In this document: positions 19,426-25,932 of the stretch, in pieces
Position numbering within the stretch: position 1 is the stretch's first letter
Layout: the number at the start of each line of letters is the position of its first letter
Source: Rubrivivax sp.
GTDB taxonomy: Bacteria; Pseudomonadota; Gammaproteobacteria; Burkholderiales; Burkholderiaceae_C
Direction of reading: 5' to 3'
DNA length: 36,851 nt
Assembly: GCA_026125665.1 (NCBI GenBank)
Contig: JAHCKS010000046.1
Span: 1 to 36,851, forward strand
Notes under the pieces: model-generated
What the model saw: only the letters and a program-made list of their open reading frames with translations
Databases searched by the model: none
What the model was told of the DNA's origin: nothing
Translations under genes and position numbers: made by a program

Positions 19426-20418
19426 TCAGTGCCCGCCCGCCGGGCGCTCGATGCGCAGGCGCGGGTCGACGGCGAAATAGAGCAGGTCGACGACGAGGTT
19501 GACGAGCACGAAGATGAGGGCGATCAGGCACAGGTACGCCGCCATCACCGGCACGTCGGCGAACTGCACCGCCTGGATGAAGAGGAAGCCCATGCCCGGC
19601 CACTGGAACACCGTCTCGGTGATGATGGCGAAGGCGATCAGCGAGCCGAGCTGCAGGCCGGTGATCGTGATCACCGGCACGAGCGTGTTCTTCAGCGCGT
19701 GGCCGAAGTAGACGGCGCGGTCCTGCAAGCCCCGCGCACGCGCGAACTTCACGTAGTCGGTGCGCAGCACCTCCAGCATCTCGGCACGAACGAGCCGCAG
19801 GATCAGCGCCAGCTGGAACACCGACAGCGTGATCGCCGGCAGCACGAGGTGCTTCCAGCCGTCCAGGGTCAGCAGGCCGGTCGTCCACGCGCTCGACCCG
19901 AAGAGGGCCACGGTCTCGCCGCGGCCGAAGCTCGGCAGCCACTTCAGCAGCACGGCGAAGAAGAGGATGAGAAGGATGCCGATGAGGAAGGTGGGCAGCG
20001 ACACCCCGAGCAGCGACAGCGTCATCACCACCTGCGAGCCGAAGCTGCCACGCCTGAGCGCCGCGTAGACGCCGAGCGGCACGCCGACGACGAGCGCGAT
20101 GACCGCCGCCGCCAGCGCCAGCTCCAGCGTGGCCGGGAAGCGCTCGGCGATCAGCGTCGAGACCTTGCGGCCCTGGCGCAGGCTCAGCCCGAACTCGCCT
20201 TGCACCGCGTTGCCGACGAACTTCGCGAACTGCACCGGGAACGGCTGGTCGAGGCCGAGGTCGCGGCGCAGCTGCTCGCGCTGCTCCTGCGTGGCGTCCT
20301 GGCCCAGCAGGCTCGTCACCGGGTCGCCGACGTACTGGAACAGCATGAAGGCGAGGAAAGCCACCGTCAGCATCACGACGATGGCTTGCAGCAGGCGGCG
20401 AAGGACGAAGGCGAGCAT
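19426..20418 (-). CDS. dppB: Peptide ABC transporter permease, DppB type
   Basis: Inner-membrane permease of 330 residues. Helix 1 is at the N-terminus (LRRLLQAIVVMLTVAFLAFM), followed by the periplasmic segment with GDPVTSLLG and FGLSLRQGRKVSTLIAERFPAT, then five core helices. The EAA loop is YVKFARARGLQDRAVYFGHALKN and the C-terminal part has ITETVFQWPGMGFLF, both typical of DppB. First permease of the operon. No substrate-binding protein gene lies next to it: the gene upstream encodes a DUF3047 lipoprotein instead, so the binding protein must be elsewhere. Confidence 0.92.
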   Translation of the reverse strand: MLAFVLRRLLQAIVVMLTVAFLAFMLFQYVGDPVTSLLGQDATQEQREQLRRDLGLDQPFPVQFAKFVGNAVQGEFGLSLRQGRKVSTLIAERFPATLELALAAAVIALVVGVPLGVYAALRRGSFGSQVVMTLSLLGVSLPTFLIGILLILFFAVLLKWLPSFGRGETVALFGSSAWTTGLLTLDGWKHLVLPAITLSVFQLALILRLVRAEMLEVLRTDYVKFARARGLQDRAVYFGHALKNTLVPVITITGLQLGSLIAFAIITETVFQWPGMGFLFIQAVQFADVPVMAAYLCLIALIFVLVNLVVDLLYFAVDPRLRIERPAGGH

Positions 20419-20458
20419 GGATGCGGATCGCCCCGCGTTTGCCGGCGGAGCCAGGGCG

Positions 20459-20476
20459 CTGCCCCGGACGGGGCAG
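20459..20476 (-). terminator. GC hairpin between the DUF3047 gene and dppB
   Basis: CTGCCCC (20459-20465) and GGGGCAG (20470-20476) form a 7-bp stem with a 4-nt loop, 2 bp after the DUF3047 stop. No T tract; it may lower transcription into dppB rather than end it. Confidence 0.35.
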
Positions 20477-20478
20477 GC

Positions 20479-21231
20479 TCAGTGCAGGGTCACGTCCCCG
20501 TACCAGGCGAGGGCGCTCGAGCGGGTATTGTCGCTGTCGCTCATCACCGCGATCGAGTCGAGCGGCCCAGGGTCTTCACCGAAGGCGCGGCGGAAATCGG
20601 CGGCGAGATCGCGCCGATGATCGCGCCAGCGCTTCAGCTTCATCGGCCCGGAGTCGACGACGATCTTGCGCACGCGGTCGCTGCGCGGGTTGACGATCAC
20701 CGTGCCCACGGGGGCGTTGGCGTCCCACACGTACATCAGCGTCGCGTAGGGCGGGCGCTCGCCGCTCAGTGCTTCGGCCAGGTCGAACAGCAGCCGGGTG
20801 CGCGCCGGCAGGCGGCGCTCGTCGCCGGCGAAGGCGAACAGCACGCGCGCCGGGGCGTCCTCGCGGTCGATGTCGGCCACGCTGGCACCGGCGACGAGGT
20901 CGTCCACCCACCAGGAGAAGCTGACTTCGCCGAGCCGATCTGCCGGCACGCGCAGTCGCTTTCGCAGCAGGCTCGCCGATCGCTCGGAACGGGCCACCAC
21001 GGCCTCGCGCCCGTCCTTGCGCTCCTGGCTGTAGCGCGTGCGCACCTTGCCGGGCAGCGCGACCGGATGCCAGCCCTCGCCCGCCGCGATCGGCTCGTGC
21101 CGGAAGGCGCAGCCGCCGGTGACCAGCGCGCCCGCCAGCAATGCCGCTAGCGGCCGGCACCAGCGACGACCGACCAGCGTCGGTGTACTGGTCGCGCCTG
21201 GGGCGGCGTGGTGGAGCTGGCGACGGGTCAT
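20479..21231 (-). CDS. DUF3047-family putative lipoprotein
   Basis: A 250-residue secreted protein. The N-terminus is long and basic, then a hydrophobic stretch (PLAALLAGALVTGGCAF) with a possible lipobox Cys at about residue 41; Thr at -3 is unusual, so lipidation is uncertain. The body matches DUF3047 as I remember it: SFSWWVDDL, DREDAPARVLFAF, LMYVWDAN, NPRSDRVRKIVVDSG, and the C-terminal end DSIAVMSDSDNTRSSALAWYGDV. The function of this family is not established. It lies 60 bp upstream of dppB on the same strand and takes the place where a peptide-binding protein gene would be expected. Its start codon is only 38 bp past the porin terminator, with no obvious promoter between. Confidence 0.75.
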   Translation of the reverse strand: MTRRQLHHAAPGATSTPTLVGRRWCRPLAALLAGALVTGGCAFRHEPIAAGEGWHPVALPGKVRTRYSQERKDGREAVVARSERSASLLRKRLRVPADRLGEVSFSWWVDDLVAGASVADIDREDAPARVLFAFAGDERRLPARTRLLFDLAEALSGERPPYATLMYVWDANAPVGTVIVNPRSDRVRKIVVDSGPMKLKRWRDHRRDLAADFRRAFGEDPGPLDSIAVMSDSDNTRSSALAWYGDVTLH

Positions 21232-21257
21232 GGCAGCATCACTCGAACGCTTCTACC

Positions 21258-21289
21258 CAAGAAGAACAACGGCCGCCCGAGGGCGGCCG
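21258..21289 (-). terminator. Intrinsic terminator of the porin gene
   Basis: On the minus strand CGGCCGCC-CTCG-GGCGGCCG forms an 8-bp stem with a CTCG tetraloop (21289-21270), followed at once by the T-rich TTGTTCTTCTTG. It lies about 50 bp after the porin stop. A second, weaker inverted repeat (AGGGG...CCCCT, about 21303-21325) lies between. Confidence 0.75.
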
Positions 21290-21337
21290 CTAGGATGTCG
21301 TGAGGGGCGCCGGTGGCCAACCCCTCTTGCCGGTCCG

Positions 21338-22345
21338 TCAGAACGTGTGGCGCACGCCCACTTCGTAGCCGGTCGACTTGCGGCCGGCACCCGGGACACC
21401 CGAGCCACCACCGATCGCGTACGTCGCCGAGCCCTTGTTGGAGATGCTGGCGTAGTTGCCGTACAGCGCCGTGCGCTTGGACAGGTCGTACTGGTAGCCG
21501 AGAGCGATCTGCGTCGCGTCGCGCGTGGCGATGGCGCCGTCGCCTTCGGACTTCACGTACGAGGCCTTCAGCGTGCTCGCGCCGAAGGGCAGCACGCCGC
21601 CGATCACGTACTGCGTGATCTCCTGCGTCTGGAACTCGCTCGTGTTGTACTGCAGCATCAGCGTGAACGGGCCCATGCGGAACGAGCCGGCCACGCCGAC
21701 GCGCTCCCAGTCGTCGGCCGAGGTGATCTCGGTCTTGCCGAACGCCGCGGCGATGTTCACCGGGCCACCCGCCCAGCCGATGCGGCCGGCCGTGTGCTTG
21801 TTGCCCGCCACGCCTTCACCGGCCGACACCATCGCCTGACCGTACAGGCCACCCAGCGACGGCAGGAAGTAGCCGATGCTGTTGTTCGAACGCACCAGCG
21901 TCGTCGCGCCGCCGAGCGCCGAGAACACGTTCACCGACGAACCGACGCCGTTCGTGCCGAACGGATCGAAGATCGTGTGGTTCCAGAAGTCCGGCACGTA
22001 GTCGCGGCCGAGACGCAGTTCACCGAAACCGCCCATCAGGCTGACGGTGCTGCGGCGCTGCCAGGTCTGACCACCGGGGGTGCCGGTGTCGGGATTGATC
22101 GCGCCTTCGATCCAGAAGCCGGCACGCAGGCCGCCGCCGAGGTCTTCGACGCCACGGAAGCCGAGGCGGCTGGAGGCGATGCCGTCCTGGCTCATCGTCT
22201 TCAGCGAGGTCGAGCCCGTCGCGGTGTTGTGCTTCACGTTGCGCGCGTTCAGGTCGACGATGCCGAACAGCGTCACCGACGATTGCGCGTACGCCGCACC
22301 GGCGAACGCCGTCAGCGCAGCCAGGGCGAGCAGAGATTTTTTCAT
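21338..22345 (-). CDS. Outer-membrane general porin (Burkholderia type, Porin_4 family)
   Basis: A trimeric 16-strand porin type for passive entry of small hydrophilic solutes. 335 residues, with a classic signal peptide MKKSLLALAALTAFAGAAYA cut before QSSVTLFGIVDLN, the typical first strand of Burkholderiales porins. Other family segments: SRLGFRGVEDLGGGLRAGFW, FGELRLGRDYVP, and the C-terminal VGVRHTF with the terminal Phe needed for outer-membrane insertion. AAGGAGA lies about 8 nt before the ATG at 22345. Codon choice is more A/T-tolerant than that of its neighbours, as expected of a highly expressed gene. It has a long leader (more than 100 nt) with a hairpin and ends in an intrinsic terminator. 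Confidence 0.93.
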   Translation of the reverse strand: MKKSLLALAALTAFAGAAYAQSSVTLFGIVDLNARNVKHNTATGSTSLKTMSQDGIASSRLGFRGVEDLGGGLRAGFWIEGAINPDTGTPGGQTWQRRSTVSLMGGFGELRLGRDYVPDFWNHTIFDPFGTNGVGSSVNVFSALGGATTLVRSNNSIGYFLPSLGGLYGQAMVSAGEGVAGNKHTAGRIGWAGGPVNIAAAFGKTEITSADDWERVGVAGSFRMGPFTLMLQYNTSEFQTQEITQYVIGGVLPFGASTLKASYVKSEGDGAIATRDATQIALGYQYDLSKRTALYGNYASISNKGSATYAIGGGSGVPGAGRKSTGYEVGVRHTF

Positions 22346-22418
22346 TGCAAGGTTCTCCTTGGGTTGAAACAAGAGGTCCCGATCGGGGAGGTCACCCGGC
22401 CGCATCGACTTTTCCGGG

Positions 22419-22438
22419 CATCGGAGCGGGATCCGATG
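22419..22438 (-). promoter_or_regulatory. Inverted repeat in the porin 5' leader
   Basis: CATCGGA (22419-22425) and TCCGATG (22432-22438) form a perfect 7-bp inverted repeat with a 6-nt spacer, about 75 bp before the porin start codon. It could be an operator or a leader hairpin. The 306-bp gap 22346-22651 holds no gene; it must contain both the porin and coq7 promoters. A small dyad (TGTTG-TCTGG-CAACA) lies near 22555-22568. Confidence 0.35.
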
Positions 22439-22637
22439 AAGAGAACCGACGGGCCCCTGGGCTGATCAGGCCAACCTCCTCAGCGGAAGTTGAAGGTATT
22501 GCACCAGAGCACCGTGGCGGTTGCCAGCCGACGGGCCGGAAAAGCGGCGGGGATGTTGTCTGGCAACAACGGGAAACATCGGCCCCCCGTGAGAACCCCG
22601 ACCCGGCGGGGTGGCCGGCACAAGGCGGGTTCTGGGC

Positions 22638-22643
22638 TATCCT
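22638..22643 (+). promoter_or_regulatory. -10-like TATCCT in front of coq7
   Basis: TATCCT ends 8 nt before the coq7 ATG, so transcription would begin at or next to the start codon. Only a weak GGA lies between. No clear -35. Confidence 0.3.
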
Positions 22644-22651
22644 GGATTGAC

Positions 22652-23284
22652 ATGAATGCGATGGATCGCCTGCTCTCCGCGGCCGATGCCGCCTTGCGCA
22701 CCGTGGCCGGCAGCGCGCACAGCGCTCGCCCTTATCCGGCCGCGGCGATGCCCCTGGCCGACGAGGCGCTCGATGCGTCGGCCCGCCGCGTGAGCGGCGC
22801 GCTCATGCGCGTGAACCATGTCGGTGAAGTGTGTGCGCAGGCGCTCTATCAGGCGCAGGCGCTGACGGCTCGCAGCGAGCCCTTGCGCCGCCAGATGGAG
22901 CAGGCGGCGCGCGACGAGACCGACCACCTGGCATGGACCGAGCAGCGCCTGCGCGAGCTCGGCGACCGTGCGAGCCTGCTGAACCCGTTGTGGTACGCGG
23001 GCGCCTTCGGCATCGGCCTCGTGGCCGGTCGCATCGGCGATGCGCTGAGCCTGGGGTTCGTCGTCGAGACCGAACGCCAGGTGGAAGAACACCTCGCCGG
23101 CCACCTGGGGCGCCTTCCAGAGGCGGACCAGCGTTCGCGCGCCATCGTCGCGCAGATGAAGGAAGACGAGCGCCGTCACGCGGACGAGGCGTTTGCCGCC
23201 GGGGCGCGTGCGCTGCCGCTGCCGGTTCGCGGGCTGATGCGGCTGGCGGCACGCGTCATGACGGGCACCGCCCACTACGTCTGA
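22652..23284 (+). CDS. coq7: Demethoxyubiquinone hydroxylase (Coq7 family)
   Basis: Membrane-associated di-iron monooxygenase that hydroxylates 2-polyprenyl-3-methyl-6-methoxy-1,4-benzoquinone in ubiquinone synthesis. 210 residues. The iron ligands fit the Coq7 pattern: Glu in [15 protein letters not shown], ExxH-like DETDHLAW, Glu in [17 protein letters not shown], and [10 protein letters not shown]. The hydrophobic segment [23 protein letters not shown] is the membrane-binding helix region. The first 50 residues are less conserved. The ATG at 22652 was chosen because the -10-like element sits just before it and the family starts here. Confidence 0.94.
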   Translation: MNAMDRLLSAADAALRTVAGSAHSARPYPAAAMPLADEALDASARRVSGALMRVNHVGEVCAQALYQAQALTARSEPLRRQMEQAARDETDHLAWTEQRLRELGDRASLLNPLWYAGAFGIGLVAGRIGDALSLGFVVETERQVEEHLAGHLGRLPEADQRSRAIVAQMKEDERRHADEAFAAGARALPLPVRGLMRLAARVMTGTAHYV

Positions 23285-23293
23285 GCGCCTCCA

Positions 23294-23326
23294 GGGCCGG
23301 GCCAGCCCGGCCCGCCCCCGCGGGGG
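23294..23326. terminator. Two adjacent GC hairpins after coq7
   Basis: GGGCCGGG/CCCGGCCC (23294-23301 and 23306-23313, 4-nt loop) is followed by the palindrome CCCCCGCGGGGG (23315-23326), 10 bp after the coq7 stop. No T tract. Probably the 3' end structure of coq7. Confidence 0.45.
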
Positions 23327-23446
23327 TTCAAGTTGCCCGGTGAAGCCGGATCAACTCGGGAGCATCCCGGGCCCGTGACTGCGCCCGGCGTTCGCGAAGA
23401 AGCTGCGGGCGCCCCCCGATCACGGCGCGCCGGGCCGATGCCGTGG

Positions 23447-23539
23447 GGCCGCTCAGGGCATGGCACCCGAACACACGACGAAGGTCCGAGCGAGCGTCAC
23501 CGTCGCCGCCGCGCCTCGGGTGCCATGCCCTGAGTGGCC
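23447..23539. repeat. 24-bp inverted repeat between convergent coq7 and osmC-like gene
   Basis: Arms 23447-23470 and 23516-23539 are complementary over 24 bp with a single mismatch, which would be a G-U pair in one RNA strand. They enclose a 45-nt loop rich in CG and CGC triplets. The right arm starts 17 bp beyond the osmC-like stop. The core of each arm is GGGCATGGCACCCGA or its complement. No T tract follows on either side, and no flanking direct repeat was seen. It could act as a bidirectional transcript end or be a non-autonomous repeat. Confidence 0.7.
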
Positions 23540-23555
23540 GCGGCTCCCCTGCGCG

Positions 23556-23978
23556 TCAGGCCTCGACGACCTCGACGCTCGTCTCGACCTTCGCCGTCTT
23601 CAGCAGCATGGCGGTCGCCGAGCAGTACTTCTCGTGCGACAGCGCCACGGCCCGTTCGACGGCCGCCACCGGCAGGGCGCGCCCGCTCACCGTGAAGTGC
23701 ATGCGGATGTGCGTGAAGACCTTCGGGTCCTCGCTCGCCCGTTCGGCGTCGAGCTTGACGCGGCAGCCGCGCACGTCGTGCCGGCCGCGCTTGAGGATCA
23801 GCACCACGTCATAGGCGGAGCAGCCGCCGGCGCCTGCCAGCAGCGTCTCCATCGGGCGAGGTGCGAGGTTGCGGCCGCCGCCATCGGGCGAGCCGTCCAT
23901 CGTCAGCACATGGCCGCTGCCCGTCTCGGCCACGAACCCCATGCCCAGGCCCGTGGCCCAATGCACCGTGCATTCCAT
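23556..23978 (-). CDS. OsmC/Ohr family protein (YhfA-like)
   Basis: A 140-residue OsmC-fold protein. This family includes thiol peroxidases for organic hydroperoxides. The two reactive cysteines expected of the fold are present in LLAGAGGCSAYDVVLILKR and HEKYCSATAMLL; an extra Cys lies in DVRGCRVKL. MDGSPDGGGRNLAPRPMETLL matches the YhfA-like subgroup, whose role is not settled, so no gene symbol is given. The ATG at 23978 has AAGGGG about 10 nt upstream; the frame is open further (a second Met at about 24038), but the family starts at this point. Convergent with coq7 and divergent from the putative sRNA. Confidence 0.88.
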   Translation of the reverse strand: MECTVHWATGLGMGFVAETGSGHVLTMDGSPDGGGRNLAPRPMETLLAGAGGCSAYDVVLILKRGRHDVRGCRVKLDAERASEDPKVFTHIRMHFTVSGRALPVAAVERAVALSHEKYCSATAMLLKTAKVETSVEVVEA

Positions 23979-24039
23979 TCCGCTCACCCCTTCACTGCCC
24001 AAGCGCCCCGATCGAACCGCGGATGTTGCATCCGACATA

Positions 24040-24067
24040 TTGCACCGCAGCAAACGAGTGATAGACT
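24040..24067 (+). promoter_or_regulatory. Candidate promoter of the putative sRNA
   Basis: TTGCAC (24040-24045) and TAGACT (24062-24067) are 16 bp apart in a locally AT-rich stretch that also holds a small dyad GGATG-TTG-CATCC (24021-24033). Predicted transcription start is about 24074. Confidence 0.4.
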
Positions 24068-24073
24068 GCGCCG

Positions 24074-24167
24074 CAAGGATGCTTCGAGCGTGGCATCCGC
24101 CGATTGTCTCCTCCACCTCCAACAAGGGTGGTTCAAGGCCCGAGCCGCGAGGTTCGGGCCTTTTTTT
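24074..24167 (+). ncRNA. Putative trans-acting small RNA with anti-Shine-Dalgarno tract
   Basis: A stand-alone transcription unit of about 93 nt is suggested by a promoter-like pair upstream and a strong intrinsic terminator at the end, with no gene of the same strand in the 790 bp before it. Predicted structure: hairpin 1 with a perfect stem GGATGC (24077-24082) / GCATCC (24093-24098); a pyrimidine-rich linker ATTGTCTCCTCCACCTCC (about 24103-24120), which carries repeated complements of the Shine-Dalgarno sequence; a possible short pairing CCACC/GGTGG; then the terminator with seven T, a typical Hfq-binding tail. This layout is that of trans-acting sRNAs that mask ribosome-binding sites. A translation of the same stretch (MLRAWHPPIV...) shows no run of regulatory codons, which argues against an ilvA leader peptide. 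The exact 5' end is a guess. Confidence 0.6.
24135..24167 (+). terminator. Strong intrinsic terminator (sRNA 3' end)
   Basis: AAGGCCCGA (24135-24143) and TCGGGCCTT (24154-24162) form a perfect 9-bp stem with a 10-nt loop, running into a T7 tract (24161-24167). This is the clearest intrinsic terminator of the window. Confidence 0.9.
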
Positions 24168-24218
24168 GCCCCGTTGCGGTGCGTCGGGCGACCTGGTGGC
24201 ACCCGCCGGGCGCGCGCC

Positions 24219-24224
24219 TATGAT
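24219..24224 (+). promoter_or_regulatory. -10-like TATGAT upstream of ilvA
   Basis: TATGAT lies past the sRNA terminator and about 80 bp before the ilvA start codon. It supports a promoter for ilvA separate from the sRNA. No clear -35. Confidence 0.35.
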
Positions 24225-24303
24225 CCCCGCCCCGTGCCACTGCCGCGCACGCCAAGGCCGGCGTGCGTGAGCGCACCACCATCGCCCCGCGAAGCCCGCA
24301 TCC

Positions 24304-25896
24304 GTGCCGACCCGTTCCACGTCCCGTGCCGACACCGCCGATGGAGTCGGCCCGCCGCCGCCACTCACGCCCAAGGCGCGGCGCATCGCCGCGGCCTACC
24401 TGCAGCGCATCCTGACCGCCCGCGTCTACGACGTGGCACGCGAGACCGCCCTCGAGCCGGCGCGTGCGCTGTCGCGACGCCTGGGCAACCACGTCCTGCT
24501 CAAGCGCGAGGACCAGCAGCCGGTCTTCAGCTTCAAGCTGCGCGGTGCCTACAACAAGATGGCGCGGCTGGATGCGCAGGCGCTGGCGCGCGGCGTCATC
24601 TGCGCGTCGGCCGGCAACCACGCGCAGGGCGTCGCGCTGGCCGCGCGGCGGCTGTCGTGCCGCGCCGTCGTCGTGATGCCGGTGACGACGCCCAAGCTGA
24701 AGGTCGATGCGGTGCATGCGCTCGGCGGCGAGGTGGTGCTGCAAGGCGACAGCTATTCCGACGCCTACGCGCATGCGCTGCAGCTGCAGGCGAAGCAGCG
24801 CCTCACCTTCGTGCACCCGTTCGACGACCCCGACGTCATCGCCGGCCAGGGCACGGTGGGCATGGAGATCCTGCGCCAGCACCAGGGAGCGCTCGACGCG
24901 GTGTTCGTGGCCATCGGCGGTGGCGGGCTTGCCGCCGGTGTCGCCGCCTACGTGAAGGCGCTGCGCCCGGAGGTGAAGGTGATCGGCGTGCAGACGGTGG
25001 ACTCCGACGCGATGATCCGCTCCGTCAGGGGCGGCCGGCGGGTCGTGCTCGGCGACGTCGGCCTGTTCTCCGACGGCACGGCGGTCAAGCAGGTCGGGGG
25101 CGAGACCTACCGCATCGTGCGCGAACTGGTCGACGACTTCGTCGCCGTGGACACCGACGCCGCCTGCGCGGCGATCAAGGACGTCTTCCAGGACACGCGC
25201 AGCGTGCTCGAGCCGGCCGGCGCCATCGCGGTGGCGGCGATCAAGCAGTACGCGGAGGCGCACAAGCTCAAGGGCCGCACCTTCGTGGCCGTGACCAGCG
25301 GTGCGAACATGAACTTCGACCGCCTGCGCTTCGTCGCCGAGCGGGCCGAGGTCGGCGAGCACCGCGAGGCGCTCTTCGCGATCACCGTGCCAGAGGAACG
25401 CGGCTCGTTCCGCCGCTTCTGCGAGCTCATCGGCCCGCGCTCGGTGACCGAGTTCAACTACCGCATCAGCGACGAGCGCGTCGCGCACCTCTTCGTGGGC
25501 CTGACGATCAGCCGGCGCGACGAGGCCGGACGCATCGCGCGCCACTTCGACCGGCACGGCTTCGCCACCGTCAACCTCACCGACGACGAGCTCGCCAAGG
25601 AGCACGTGCGGCACATGGTGGGCGGGCGCAGCGAGCTGGCGCGTGACGAGCGCCTGTTCCGCTTCGAGTTCCCCGAGCGGCCTGGCGCACTGATGCGCTT
25701 CCTCGCCGCGATGCACCCGGGCTGGAACATCAGCCTCTTCCACTACCGCAACCAGGGTGCCGACTCCGGCCGCGTGCTCGTGGGGCTGCAGGTGCCCGCA
25801 GCCGACGACCGCGCCTTCGCCGGGTTCCTGCGCACGCTCGCGTACCCCTTCGTCGAGGAGACGGACAACCCGGTGTACCGTCTGTTCCTGCGCTGA
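24304..25896 (+). CDS. ilvA: Threonine ammonia-lyase, biosynthetic
   Basis: PLP enzyme that deaminates threonine to 2-oxobutanoate, the first committed step of isoleucine synthesis. 530 residues, the length of the long, feedback-regulated form. The PLP lysine is Lys78 in FSFKLRGAYNKM; CASAGNHAQGVALAA and AIGGGGLAAGVAAYV (phosphate loop) follow. Two ACT-like regulatory domains are visible at the C-terminus, beginning near EALFAITVPEERGSFRRFC and RLFRFEFPERPGALMRFLA; in the family they bind isoleucine and valine. The GTG at 24304 is the first start in the open frame, with a poor ribosome-binding site. The gene is preceded by the terminator at 24135-24167 and followed 36 bp later by the CobT-like gene. 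Confidence 0.95.
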   Translation: MPTRSTSRADTADGVGPPPPLTPKARRIAAAYLQRILTARVYDVARETALEPARALSRRLGNHVLLKREDQQPVFSFKLRGAYNKMARLDAQALARGVICASAGNHAQGVALAARRLSCRAVVVMPVTTPKLKVDAVHALGGEVVLQGDSYSDAYAHALQLQAKQRLTFVHPFDDPDVIAGQGTVGMEILRQHQGALDAVFVAIGGGGLAAGVAAYVKALRPEVKVIGVQTVDSDAMIRSVRGGRRVVLGDVGLFSDGTAVKQVGGETYRIVRELVDDFVAVDTDAACAAIKDVFQDTRSVLEPAGAIAVAAIKQYAEAHKLKGRTFVAVTSGANMNFDRLRFVAERAEVGEHREALFAITVPEERGSFRRFCELIGPRSVTEFNYRISDERVAHLFVGLTISRRDEAGRIARHFDRHGFATVNLTDDELAKEHVRHMVGGRSELARDERLFRFEFPERPGALMRFLAAMHPGWNISLFHYRNQGADSGRVLVGLQVPAADDRAFAGFLRTLAYPFVEETDNPVYRLFLR

Positions 25897-25918
25897 CGCA
25901 CGTCCGCGTCGCCCTCGC

Positions 25919-25924
25919 TAGACT
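25919..25924 (+). promoter_or_regulatory. -10-like TAGACT in front of the CobT-like gene
   Basis: TAGACT ends 8 nt before the ATG, with no ribosome-binding site between. No -35 at the usual distance (CTGACG is 20 bp upstream). Confidence 0.25.
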
Positions 25925-25932
25925 CGGCGCCC

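Noticed and set aside
24084-24304. ilvA attenuator with leader peptide
   Set aside because: A short frame (MLRAWHPPIV...) spans the terminator, but it has no run of Ile, Val, Leu or Thr codons, no alternative antiterminator pairing was found, and a second -10 element lies after the terminator. It stays as a lesser alternative to the sRNA.
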